Assembly: GCA_020636075.1 (NCBI GenBank)
Contig: JACJYO010000002.1
Span: 62,001 to 126,000, forward strand
DNA: 64,000 nucleotides
Direction: 5' to 3'
Source: Lewinellaceae bacterium
GTDB lineage: Bacteria; Bacteroidota; Bacteroidia; Chitinophagales; Saprospiraceae
Numbering within the stretch: position 1 is the first letter of the stretch; each line of letters opens with the position of its first letter. Shown one piece after another: positions 43,942 through 51,356 of the stretch. Made by a program: the position numbers and the translations under genes. The notes under the pieces are model-generated. The model had not been told where the DNA came from, made no database searches, and was given only the letters and a program-made list of their open reading frames with translations.

Positions 43942-44808
43942 ATGTCAAGAAAAATAAAATCCGGACTCATCCAAATGAGTCTTCCCAAAACGGAAGGGGA
44001 AGGCACTTTACAGGAAATATGCGATGCCATGGTGCAGAAACATATTCCATACATTGAAAAAGCCGGCGAATCCGGCGTGCAAATCCTGTGCTTGCAGGAA
44101 ATTTTCAATACACCGTATTTCTGCCCGAGCCAGGATGCGAAATGGTATGCCACTGCTGAATCCGTTCCCGGCCCGACCACTGAACTTATTGCGGAATACG
44201 CGCGCAAGTATAATATGGTCATTATTGTCCCGCTTTACGAAAAAGAGCAAGCAGGTATTTTGTACAACACGGCCGCTGTGATCGATGCTGATGGTACCTA
44301 TCTCGGCAAGTACCGGAAAAACCACATCCCGCACACATCGGGTTTTTGGGAAAAATACTTTTTCAAGCCGGGGAACCTGGGTTACCCTGTTTTTGAAACC
44401 CGCTATGCAAAAATCGGGGTGTATATCTGCTATGATCGCCATTTCCCGGAAGGCGCCCGTGCATTAGGCCTTAATGGCGCGGAAATCGTGTACAACCCTT
44501 CGGCCACTGTGGCAGGACTTTCCCAATACTTGTGGAAACTGGAACAACCTGCACATGCTGCAGCCAATGGCTACTTCATGGGCTGCATTAACCGTGTAGG
44601 AACCGAAAAGCCCTGGAATCTCGGCAAGTTTTACGGCAGCTCCTATTTTGTCGATCCGCGCGGGCAAATTTTTGCACAAGCGTCTGAAGACCAGGATGAG
44701 CTGCTTATCGCTGAATTTGACCTTGGTATGATCGATGAAGTGCGGGCCACCTGGCAGTTTTTCCGCGATCGCCGCCCGGAAACCTATGATAAACTTGTTG
44801 AACTTTAA
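43942..44808 (+). CDS. Beta-ureidopropionase (nitrilase superfamily)
   Basis: A 288-residue carbon-nitrogen hydrolase that hydrolyses N-carbamoyl-beta-alanine to beta-alanine, CO2 and ammonia. The catalytic triad is Glu53 (CLQEIF), Lys126 (KYRKNHIPH) and Cys163 (YICYDRHFPEGAR). Similar enzymes act on N-carbamoylputrescine, but the position between dihydropyrimidinase and dihydropyrimidine dehydrogenase settles the likely role. Two bases after its stop a 51-base perfect palindrome begins. Confidence 0.92.
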   Translation: MSRKIKSGLIQMSLPKTEGEGTLQEICDAMVQKHIPYIEKAGESGVQILCLQEIFNTPYFCPSQDAKWYATAESVPGPTTELIAEYARKYNMVIIVPLYEKEQAGILYNTAAVIDADGTYLGKYRKNHIPHTSGFWEKYFFKPGNLGYPVFETRYAKIGVYICYDRHFPEGARALGLNGAEIVYNPSATVAGLSQYLWKLEQPAHAAANGYFMGCINRVGTEKPWNLGKFYGSSYFVDPRGQIFAQASEDQDELLIAEFDLGMIDEVRATWQFFRDRRPETYDKLVEL

Positions 44809-44810
44809 AC

Positions 44811-44861
44811 CTTCATCTTACTCGTCCTACGACTCAAAGTCGTAGGACGAGTAAGATGAAG
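44811..44861. repeat. 24-bp perfect palindrome between beta-ureidopropionase and preT
   Basis: Arms 44811-44834 and 44838-44861 are perfect reverse complements with a 3-base loop (CAA). The core ACTCGTCCTACGACT recurs at 46198-46230 and partly at 46240-46250. It fills the gap between two genes of one operon, leaving 12 bases to the preT start, so it would form a very stable hairpin in the mRNA. No U-tract follows, so it is unlikely to be a plain terminator. Confidence 0.8.
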
Positions 44862-44873
44862 TAATGAAAAATA

Positions 44874-46223
44874 ATGGCAGAATATAAACGACCACAAAGT
44901 GAGCAGGAGTTTGACCAAAACTTCAAGCAGAAAAAGCCGTTGATGAATCAGACGGAAGCCTACATGGAGAGCTCCCGTTGTTTGTTTTGTTATGATGCCC
45001 CCTGTGTGCAAGCTTGCCCAACGCATATCGACATTCCGCTGTTTATCAAACAAATACATACCGGAAATGCCGAAGGCGCCGCCCGAACGATCTACGACAT
45101 GAACTGGATGGGTAATGCCTGCGGCAAGGTTTGCCCCACCCAGGTGCTGTGCGAGGGCGCCTGTGTGTTTAACCACCAACACGTTAAGCCGATTGAAATT
45201 GGCCGGTTGCAAAACTATGCGACCAACAAGGTGATGGAGGCAGGGAAATCCTTGTTTCATTCAGGTAGCCCAAAAGGGAAAAAAGTGGCCATAATTGGAG
45301 CAGGGCCAGCCGGGATTTCGTGTGCTTGCGAACTCAGTGTTTTGGGCTATTCTGTGACAATTTTTGAAGCAAAAGATAAGCCTTCGGGCCTGACGGTTTA
45401 TGGCACGGCGCCATATAAAATTACCAACGAAGAGGCCCTCACAGAGATGGAATATTTGCAAAAACAACTCAGTTTTAAGATCAATTATTCCAGCCCGGTT
45501 TCGAATGCAGATGATCTGCAAAAATTGGAAGCGGAATTCGATGCTATTTTTTTAGGCGTAGGCAATGGTCCTACGGCCGCCTTGCACCTCCCGGGCGAAG
45601 ATTTTGAAAATGTGATCGGTGCGGTGGAATTTGTTGAAACACTTCGTATTCAGAAACATCGCGTCCAGGTTCCCGACAGAATTGTGGTGATTGGTGGAGG
45701 CAACACCGCCATGGATGCCGCCTCTGAATCTGCGCGGATGGGTGCCAGTCAGGTTTACCTTGCTTACCGCCGGTCGAAGGAACAAATGGGCGCCTATTGG
45801 TTTGAATACGATCTGGCCGTCAGCGCCGGGGTGAAAAGTATATTCAATGCCAGCCCGCTGGAAATTTTGGGCAAGGACAAGGCTACCGGCGTACGTTTCA
45901 TTAAAACAACACAGGAAAACGGCAGAATCAAAGAAGTCCCGGGCTCAGAATTTGTCCTGGAATGCGACCTGGTGATTAAAGCGACCGGACAAGCCAAGAT
46001 GGCTGAATTCCTTACTCAAATTAAGGGCCTTGAGTTGGACAAATCGAACCGGATTCTTGTACATCCGGAAACATTCCAAACCGGTAATCCCAAATATTTT
46101 GCCGGCGGCGATGCGGTAAATGGCGGCGCCGAAGTGGTGAACGGCGCCTTTGAAGGCAAACAGGCTGCGCGCGGCATTCATCAGTATTTGTTGCCTCACT
46201 CGTCCTACGACTCCAAGTCGTAG
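44874..46223 (+). CDS. preT: NAD-dependent dihydropyrimidine dehydrogenase, PreT subunit
   Basis: A 449-residue FAD/iron-sulfur protein related to the small subunit of glutamate synthase. With PreA it interconverts uracil/thymine and the 5,6-dihydro forms with NAD(H). The N-terminal iron-sulfur motifs are CLFCYDAPCVQACP and GKVCPTQVLCEGAC. Two Rossmann motifs follow: IIGAGPAGIS for FAD and VVIGGGNTAMDAA for NAD. The last eight residues (HSSYDSKS) and the TAG are encoded by the palindromic repeat at 46198-46230, so the natural C-terminus was probably altered by repeat insertion. Confidence 0.93.
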   Translation: MAEYKRPQSEQEFDQNFKQKKPLMNQTEAYMESSRCLFCYDAPCVQACPTHIDIPLFIKQIHTGNAEGAARTIYDMNWMGNACGKVCPTQVLCEGACVFNHQHVKPIEIGRLQNYATNKVMEAGKSLFHSGSPKGKKVAIIGAGPAGISCACELSVLGYSVTIFEAKDKPSGLTVYGTAPYKITNEEALTEMEYLQKQLSFKINYSSPVSNADDLQKLEAEFDAIFLGVGNGPTAALHLPGEDFENVIGAVEFVETLRIQKHRVQVPDRIVVIGGGNTAMDAASESARMGASQVYLAYRRSKEQMGAYWFEYDLAVSAGVKSIFNASPLEILGKDKATGVRFIKTTQENGRIKEVPGSEFVLECDLVIKATGQAKMAEFLTQIKGLELDKSNRILVHPETFQTGNPKYFAGGDAVNGGAEVVNGAFEGKQAARGIHQYLLPHSSYDSKS

Positions 46224-46250
46224 GACGAGTTCGCTCTTCACTCGTCCTAC
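46198..46250. repeat. Palindrome and partial third copy after preT
   Basis: Arms ACTCGTCCTACGACT (46198-46212) and its complement (46216-46230), 3-base loop, then a partial copy ACTCGTCCTAC at 46240-46250. The first copy overlaps the preT 3' end and supplies its stop codon. Same family as 44811-44861. Confidence 0.78.
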
Positions 46251-46287
46251 AGATTTAAGCCACTAGACAAGTACAAACACCTTGAAA

Positions 46288-47625
46288 ATGACAGACTTAT
46301 CCATAAATTTTGCTGGCATAAAAGCCCCCAATCCATTCTGGCTGGCTTCGGCGCCACCGACCAATTCAGGTTATCAGATCATGAAAGCCTTCGAGGCCGG
46401 ATGGGGTGGGGCGGTTTGGAAAACACTGGGCGTGCCTGTGGTAAACGTTTCCAGCCGGTATGGCGGGCTCAATTACCGCGACACCCGGATGTCGGGCTTT
46501 ACCAATATCGAACTGATTACCGATCGCACACTTGCCGACAACCTTCGGGAAATGGAAGAGGTGAAGAAGTACTTCCCCAACCATGCGGTAATCGCGTCCC
46601 TGATGGTGGAGTCGCGGCGGGAATGGCAACAGATCATAAAAGACGTGGAAAATGCCGGCGCCGATGGTATCGAACTCAATTTTGGTTGTCCGCACGGCAT
46701 GTGTGAGCGCGGCATGGGCTCGGCAGTTGGTCAAGAACCTACGGTGTTGAAAACGATCGTCGAATGGGTCATGGAGGCAGCAACAGTGCCGGTAATCACC
46801 AAATTGACACCGAATATTTCTGATATCGAAGACCCTGGATTAGCGGCAGTCCAGGGTGGCACGAATGCCATATCCTTGATCAATACCATTAAAAGCATCA
46901 TTGGCATCGACCTCGATACTTTTTCTCCATTACCTGCCGTGGATGGAAAAGGGACCAATGGTGGCTATTGCGGCCCCGCGGTGAAACCCATTGCACTCAA
47001 TATGGTACGCCAACTGGCCCAACACCCGGAAATTGCTGGCACCCCGATCAGTGGGATTGGCGGCATTGAAACCTGGCGCGATGCCGTGGAGTACATCCTG
47101 TTGGGTTGTACATCCGTGCAGGTTTGCACCGCAGTGATGCACTACGGTTTTGGAATAGTTCGGGAAATGGAAAGCGGCTTGCGGCAATTTATGGAGGACC
47201 GGGGCTTCCAAACGATCTACGATTTTGCCGGAAAAGCCTTGCCTAATGTGCTGGAATGGAAGGACTTGAACCTAAAGCATAAAGTTGTGGCCAGTATCAA
47301 CGCCGATAAGTGCATTGGCTGCCAGTTATGTTACATCGCATGTGAAGACGGCGCGCATCAGGCAATTGCCTTGCCCCAAAACGGCCAGTCACGGGTACCT
47401 GAAATTATCGATGAAAACTGCGTTGGGTGCAACCTTTGCTCTTTGGTTTGCCCGGTCGAAGCATGCATTACCATGGAAAAACGGGATAACGGAAAGGAAC
47501 AACTTACCTGGGATGAATTGGTTGCAGCGGATGCTGCGCCAGTTACGTTTAACGATCCGCGTGCCGGCGGAAATGGTCATTTTGTCCCGGAGCCAACCCA
47601 AGCGCTGAAGAAACACGCGTCTTAA
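46288..47625 (+). CDS. preA: NAD-dependent dihydropyrimidine dehydrogenase, PreA subunit
   Basis: A 445-residue protein from ATG 46288 (a TTG two codons before is possible). The N-terminal 300 residues are an FMN-binding dihydroorotate-dehydrogenase-like barrel: NFGCPHGMCERGMGSAVGQEP carries the pyrimidine-binding and catalytic Cys region. The C-terminus has two [4Fe-4S] ferredoxin motifs: CIGCQLCYIACEDG and CVGCNLCSLVCPVEAC. With PreT it forms the bacterial equivalent of mammalian DPD. It is 64 bases after preT and 21 bases before the deaminase gene. Confidence 0.96.
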   Translation: MTDLSINFAGIKAPNPFWLASAPPTNSGYQIMKAFEAGWGGAVWKTLGVPVVNVSSRYGGLNYRDTRMSGFTNIELITDRTLADNLREMEEVKKYFPNHAVIASLMVESRREWQQIIKDVENAGADGIELNFGCPHGMCERGMGSAVGQEPTVLKTIVEWVMEAATVPVITKLTPNISDIEDPGLAAVQGGTNAISLINTIKSIIGIDLDTFSPLPAVDGKGTNGGYCGPAVKPIALNMVRQLAQHPEIAGTPISGIGGIETWRDAVEYILLGCTSVQVCTAVMHYGFGIVREMESGLRQFMEDRGFQTIYDFAGKALPNVLEWKDLNLKHKVVASINADKCIGCQLCYIACEDGAHQAIALPQNGQSRVPEIIDENCVGCNLCSLVCPVEACITMEKRDNGKEQLTWDELVAADAAPVTFNDPRAGGNGHFVPEPTQALKKHAS

Positions 47626-47646
47626 TTTCACAAACAACAATAGCAA

Positions 47647-48084
47647 ATGGATCAATTTTTACAAGCGGCAATTGATGAGGCGCAGATGGGCCTTGCTGAA
47701 GGCGGAATACCTATCGGTTCTGTTATCGTCTACCAGGGCAAAATTTTGGGTCGTGGCCATAACAGACGTGTTCAGCATGGTAGCGTAGTGTTGCATGGCG
47801 AGATGGACGCGTTTGAAAATGCAGGTCGTCAACCGGCAAGCGTATACCGGGAATGTACGCTCTATACCACCTTATCGCCTTGCCCGATGTGTACCGGTGC
47901 AATTTTGCTCTACGGAATACCGAAAGTGATCATTGGTGAAAACCAAACATTCATGGGTGAGGAAGAACTTCTAAAATCCAGAGGGGTAGAAGTCGTGGTG
48001 GTTAATGACACCGCCTGCGTACAAATGATGACCGATTTTATTCGCGATCGCCCGGAACTTTGGAATGAGGATATTGGCGAGTAG
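47647..48084 (+). CDS. Cytosine deaminase of the yeast Fcy1 type
   Basis: A 145-residue zinc deaminase. His50, Cys79 and Cys82 (HGE and PCPMC) bind zinc and Glu52 is the proton shuttle. It resembles yeast cytosine deaminase over its whole length: GRGHNRR-like segment, TLYTTLSPC, MCTGAI, YGIPKVIIGEN, and the unusual C-terminus WNEDIGE. From memory of the yeast enzyme, His62, Glu64, Cys91 and Cys94 map here at a constant offset of 12, and Asn51 to Asn39, Phe114 to Phe102. It would turn cytosine to uracil and feed the PreTA pathway. TadA- or guanine-type deaminase is the alternative and seems less likely. Confidence 0.9.
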   Translation: MDQFLQAAIDEAQMGLAEGGIPIGSVIVYQGKILGRGHNRRVQHGSVVLHGEMDAFENAGRQPASVYRECTLYTTLSPCPMCTGAILLYGIPKVIIGENQTFMGEEELLKSRGVEVVVVNDTACVQMMTDFIRDRPELWNEDIGE

Positions 48085-48088
48085 ATTA

Positions 48089-48152
48089 TTCACCACGGAG
48101 ACACGGAGGACACGGAGTTTGATCCTCTGTGTCCTCCGTGTCTCGTGGTGAA
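48089..48152. repeat. CACGGAG-rich palindrome between deaminase and helicase genes
   Basis: Arms 48089-48117 and 48125-48152 pair over about 28 bp with one bulge and one G-U pair. The left arm repeats CACGGA three times. It lies between convergent genes; on neither strand is there a clear U-tract, and its 3' edge is a few bases from the helicase stop at 48159. Such CACGGAG words are common intergenic repeats in environmental Bacteroidota. Confidence 0.72.
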
Positions 48153-48158
48153 TTAATA

Positions 48159-49391
48159 TCACTTTTTCTTTTTCCGGAACTTCTCCGCTTCCTCAATTTC
48201 CTGCAACACATCTTTCCATTTGTCAGAAACATCCTCGGTGAACCGCAGGGTTTCGGCGTACTCGCCTTTATCGATTTTCAACACTGAAATGGATTTGCCC
48301 AAATACGCCTCGATTTCTTCCAGTATGGCTTTTTCTTCTGTGCTGCAAAACGATAGTGCATCCCCTTTTTGCTTTCCACGCCCAGTGCGCCCGACGCGGT
48401 GCACATAGTTTTCCGCAATTTCCGGCAGGTCGTAATTGACCACAAAATCAACATCGGGGATGTCAATACCCCGAGCACTTACATCCGTGGCGATCAGCAC
48501 TTTAAGGGTGCCTTGACGAAATTGTTCCAGGACCGCCATGCGGTCTTTTTGTTCCTTGCCTCCGTGGATCGTTTTGGCCGTTATTCCAACGCGCTCTATG
48601 GCCTTGGTCACTCGTTCGGCACGGACTTTTGTGCGCACAAAAACCAAAATTTTTCGGTCGGGTTGTTCGTTGATCAGACGTTCGAGGAAAAAGCGTTTGT
48701 CGTCCATCTCGATGAATGCAACGGCATGCCGGATGTTTTTGGCCACCGGGTCTTTGGGCGACAACTGGATTCGGATCGCCTTGCCACGAACCAATGAATA
48801 GGCCAGTTTTTTGATTTCTTCATTGATCGTAGCGGAGAAAAAAAGCGTTTGCCGCTGGCGCGGTAAAAAACGAATCAGATCGCGAATGTCTTTCAGAAAG
48901 CCAAGTTTGAGCATGTGATCGGCTTCATCCAGCACAAGCAATTCGGCTTTATCTAATTTGATGTGTCCCTGACTGACCAGGTCAAACATGCGCCCGGGTG
49001 TGGTTACCAAAATATCGATGCCGCTTGCAAGCCGGGCGATTTGTGGATCTTGTTCAACACCGCCAAATACACAAAACGTTTGCACTCGGGTATGTTGTCC
49101 GATCTCATCAAAAACCTTGGTAATCTGAATGGCCAATTCCCGGGTAGGCACCATGACCACGCATTTGATGCCAGCCGGCCGGGTCGATTTTTTCCGGCTG
49201 TGCAACAGGTGTAAAATAGGGATGACAAATGCTGCGGTTTTGCCCGTGCCCGTTTGGGCAATTGCGAGTACATCTTCGCCCTTGAGAATAGGTGGAATGG
49301 ATTTGAACTGGATATCTGTCGGCCGTTTGAAACCGAGGTCCTCCAGGTTGCGTTTGATCTCGGGTGCGATGCTGTATTTTTCGAAGCGCAT
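48159..49391 (-). CDS. DEAD-box RNA helicase (RhlE-like)
   Basis: A 410-residue ATP-dependent RNA helicase. The Q motif (GFKRPTDIQ), Walker A AQTGTGKTA, Walker B VLDEADHM, motif III SAT, and motif VI HRVGRTGR are all present in order. The C-terminus is short and basic, ending in FRKKKK, without the long tails of RhlB or CsdA. Probable role in ribosome assembly or RNA decay. It is 15 bases downstream of the S4 gene and convergent with the deaminase gene. Confidence 0.93.
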   Translation of the reverse strand: MRFEKYSIAPEIKRNLEDLGFKRPTDIQFKSIPPILKGEDVLAIAQTGTGKTAAFVIPILHLLHSRKKSTRPAGIKCVVMVPTRELAIQITKVFDEIGQHTRVQTFCVFGGVEQDPQIARLASGIDILVTTPGRMFDLVSQGHIKLDKAELLVLDEADHMLKLGFLKDIRDLIRFLPRQRQTLFFSATINEEIKKLAYSLVRGKAIRIQLSPKDPVAKNIRHAVAFIEMDDKRFFLERLINEQPDRKILVFVRTKVRAERVTKAIERVGITAKTIHGGKEQKDRMAVLEQFRQGTLKVLIATDVSARGIDIPDVDFVVNYDLPEIAENYVHRVGRTGRGKQKGDALSFCSTEEKAILEEIEAYLGKSISVLKIDKGEYAETLRFTEDVSDKWKDVLQEIEEAEKFRKKKK

Positions 49392-49406
49392 AGGGCAAAG
49401 GTAGGG

Positions 49407-49631
49407 CTACCGGATCACAATCGTTGCCTCGCCAAAAGTCACCATATCCCCGACGCGCAGTTTTTTTCGCTTGCGCAATTCCACTTCGCCATTAACCAAG
49501 ACTTCTCCACTGGTAATCCGGGCATTCGCCTCACCACCGGTATCCACCAGATGAAGTAATTTTAACAGATCATTCAAGGGGATAAAATCTCCTTTTGTCA
49601 ACTCAAATTCCTGTGGAACGTTGGAGTGCAT
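49407..49631 (-). CDS. Small S4-domain RNA-binding protein
   Basis: A 74-residue protein that is almost only an S4 RNA-binding domain: LNDLLKLLHLVDTGGEANARI, then EVLVNGEVELRKRKKLRVGDMVTFG. Similar free-standing S4 proteins (YbcJ/RlbA/YaaA types) bind rRNA or stalled ribosomes. It precedes the DEAD-box helicase with a 15-base gap on the same strand, so both probably act on ribosomal RNA. The start ATG 49631 is the only one that fits. Confidence 0.88.
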   Translation of the reverse strand: MHSNVPQEFELTKGDFIPLNDLLKLLHLVDTGGEANARITSGEVLVNGEVELRKRKKLRVGDMVTFGEATIVIR

Positions 49632-49697
49632 GGTCGAAATATTTTGGCGAAAATTAGCGCGTTTTTTTAATCCTGTCTTTAGGGAAGGGCTGAGGAA

Positions 49698-49728
49698 TTT
49701 GAACCCAGCCGAAAATGAAATAGATTTG
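49698..49728 (+). promoter_or_regulatory. Promoter of the rhomboid gene
   Basis: TTTG (49698-49701) and TAGATTTG (49721-49728) are 19 bases apart, an excellent Bacteroidota promoter. The leader to ATG 49757 would be only about 20 bases. Confidence 0.7.
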
Positions 49729-49756
49729 TTTCCGACAATTAAATGCTGCTCTACTT

Positions 49757-50587
49757 ATGCGCGATATCGGCTTAATCGGGCTTATGATCCTGATCACCAA
49801 TGTGTTGGTTTCTTACCTTGGTTTTAAGGATCGAAATTTCTTCCAAAGATTCGCTTTTGAGATCGACCCGATCCTGATCGGCAAAGATTTCAAACGCTTG
49901 ATCACTTCCGGTTTTTTGCATGTTGGCTGGACGCACCTCCTGTTCAACATGATCACCTTCTACTTTTTCAGTTATCGCTTGGAGGCATTACTGGGGATGG
50001 CAAATTTTTTGATGATCTATTTTGCCAGTTTGCTGGGAGGAAATTTACTCGCCTTGTTCATTCACCGCAATCACCCGGATTACAGTGCAGTGGGGGCTTC
50101 CGGGGCAGTTAGCGGGCTTATTTTTGCTTCGATCGCACTATATCCCGGTATGGATATCGGGTTGATCTTTTTGCCGGTTTATATTCCCAGCTGGCTCTTT
50201 GGGTTGCTTTTTGTGCTGCTTTCTGTTTATGGCATTAAAGCCCAAAATGACAACATCGGGCATGACGCACATTTGGGAGGCGGCTTGGTCGGTATGTTGG
50301 TCGCCATTGCGCTTTATCCGCAGATACTTTCAATGAATACCGTTCCGATCCTGGCTGTCTTGATCCCAGCTTCAACATTTTTATTTATCCTGGCCTATCG
50401 CCCTGAACTTTTATACATCAATGTATTTCGAAAAAAACGCGGCTACCACACGCTGGAAGATCGTTATCATACCTCCAGGAAAAACAAGGAAATTGAGCTA
50501 AACGAATTGCTGGAAAAAATCCAGAAAAACGGGATGGAAAGTTTGACCAAGCGGGAGAAAGAGCGATTGCGCGAGTTGTCGAATTAA
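49757..50587 (+). CDS. Rhomboid family intramembrane serine protease
   Basis: A 276-residue protein with six or seven membrane helices. Rhomboid motifs: HVGWTHLLFNM (H-x4-N stabilising region), the catalytic Ser115 in GASGAVSG and His172 in HDAHLGGG. The C-terminal 70 residues are soluble, charged and helical (GYHTLEDRYHTSRKNKEIELNELLEKIQ), a tail often seen in Bacteroidota members. It cleaves membrane proteins within the bilayer; substrate unknown. It has its own promoter at 49698-49728. Confidence 0.93.
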   Translation: MRDIGLIGLMILITNVLVSYLGFKDRNFFQRFAFEIDPILIGKDFKRLITSGFLHVGWTHLLFNMITFYFFSYRLEALLGMANFLMIYFASLLGGNLLALFIHRNHPDYSAVGASGAVSGLIFASIALYPGMDIGLIFLPVYIPSWLFGLLFVLLSVYGIKAQNDNIGHDAHLGGGLVGMLVAIALYPQILSMNTVPILAVLIPASTFLFILAYRPELLYINVFRKKRGYHTLEDRYHTSRKNKEIELNELLEKIQKNGMESLTKREKERLRELSN

Positions 50588-50598
50588 CCAACATGCGG

Positions 50599-51354
50599 TC
50601 AATGGTGTTGCTTCCCGTATTTTTTTAGTGCTGTTTCGACATCCAGAATTTTTGCCCGGATCGTACCGTCAGGCTGTGGCTCACCAGCCTGAATATCGAC
50701 ATTTTGAATATCGTACGGCTTGCCTTTCAGATCGAGCATTATGACATCAAAGGTGAATGCCGTTTCTGAATTCGCGACAAACCAGTGTACGTTGTCACGT
50801 TCATCTGAGATGGAGGAGGAACTGCCGGCATCCGCAATTCGGTCAATTGTTGGCCGCAGCAACAAGTGGCCATCTAATTCCCCGACTTTTTCGTAATGCC
50901 GCATATGAAAGTCCCCTTTCAACACCAAATGCGCCGAAGCCATGTTGCTGTGTCCATGCGGGATAATGGCCCGGCCTTTTTTCATGCCGAAGATTTTTTT
51001 GGTAAATACCGTGCGTGCCGGCAGGCCTTCCAGCCTTGGGAATACCACCGGTTTGGTGGCAACCCCAAGATCCGGGAAGGTCATGCCTTTTATCAGTCGT
51101 TCAAAATCAATGAATTGGAGGAGCTCTTTCAATTCTATTTTCTGAAAAAGATTCTCTACATGATCTTGCCAAACATCCGGCGTGATGCTGTTTAACCGAA
51201 GATCCTGACAGATTTCCTGTAGATCCTTTGCCCAGTGTTCAGTCAGAGGCGCCAGCTTTGCAGGGATAGCATTGGTGGCAAATAAACTGTCCAACAGGCT
51301 GTAGGACATTATTGCGCCCAGCAGCTGGCGGTTAAATTGTCGACGGTTCAGCAT
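50599..51354 (-). CDS. Tat-exported cupin-like protein
   Basis: A 251-residue protein beginning MLNRRQFNRQLLGAIMSYSLLDSLFA, which has the twin-arginine motif and a short hydrophobic segment of a Tat signal. The first half is helical, the second half has a cupin-like block IIPHGHSNMASAHLVLKGDFHMRHYEK with several His residues for metal binding. Tat export fits a protein folding with a metal inside the cell. Its ATG is 2 bases after the stop of the KamA-like gene, so they form one unit. Substrate unknown; ring-cleavage dioxygenase and isomerase cupins are alternatives. Confidence 0.75.
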   Translation of the reverse strand: MLNRRQFNRQLLGAIMSYSLLDSLFATNAIPAKLAPLTEHWAKDLQEICQDLRLNSITPDVWQDHVENLFQKIELKELLQFIDFERLIKGMTFPDLGVATKPVVFPRLEGLPARTVFTKKIFGMKKGRAIIPHGHSNMASAHLVLKGDFHMRHYEKVGELDGHLLLRPTIDRIADAGSSSSISDERDNVHWFVANSETAFTFDVIMLDLKGKPYDIQNVDIQAGEPQPDGTIRAKILDVETALKKYGKQHH

Positions 51355-51356
51355 GG

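Noticed and set aside
44811..44861. Palindrome as an intrinsic terminator of the pyrimidine operon
   Set aside because: No U-tract follows on either strand, and preT, preA and the deaminase clearly belong to the same pathway downstream.
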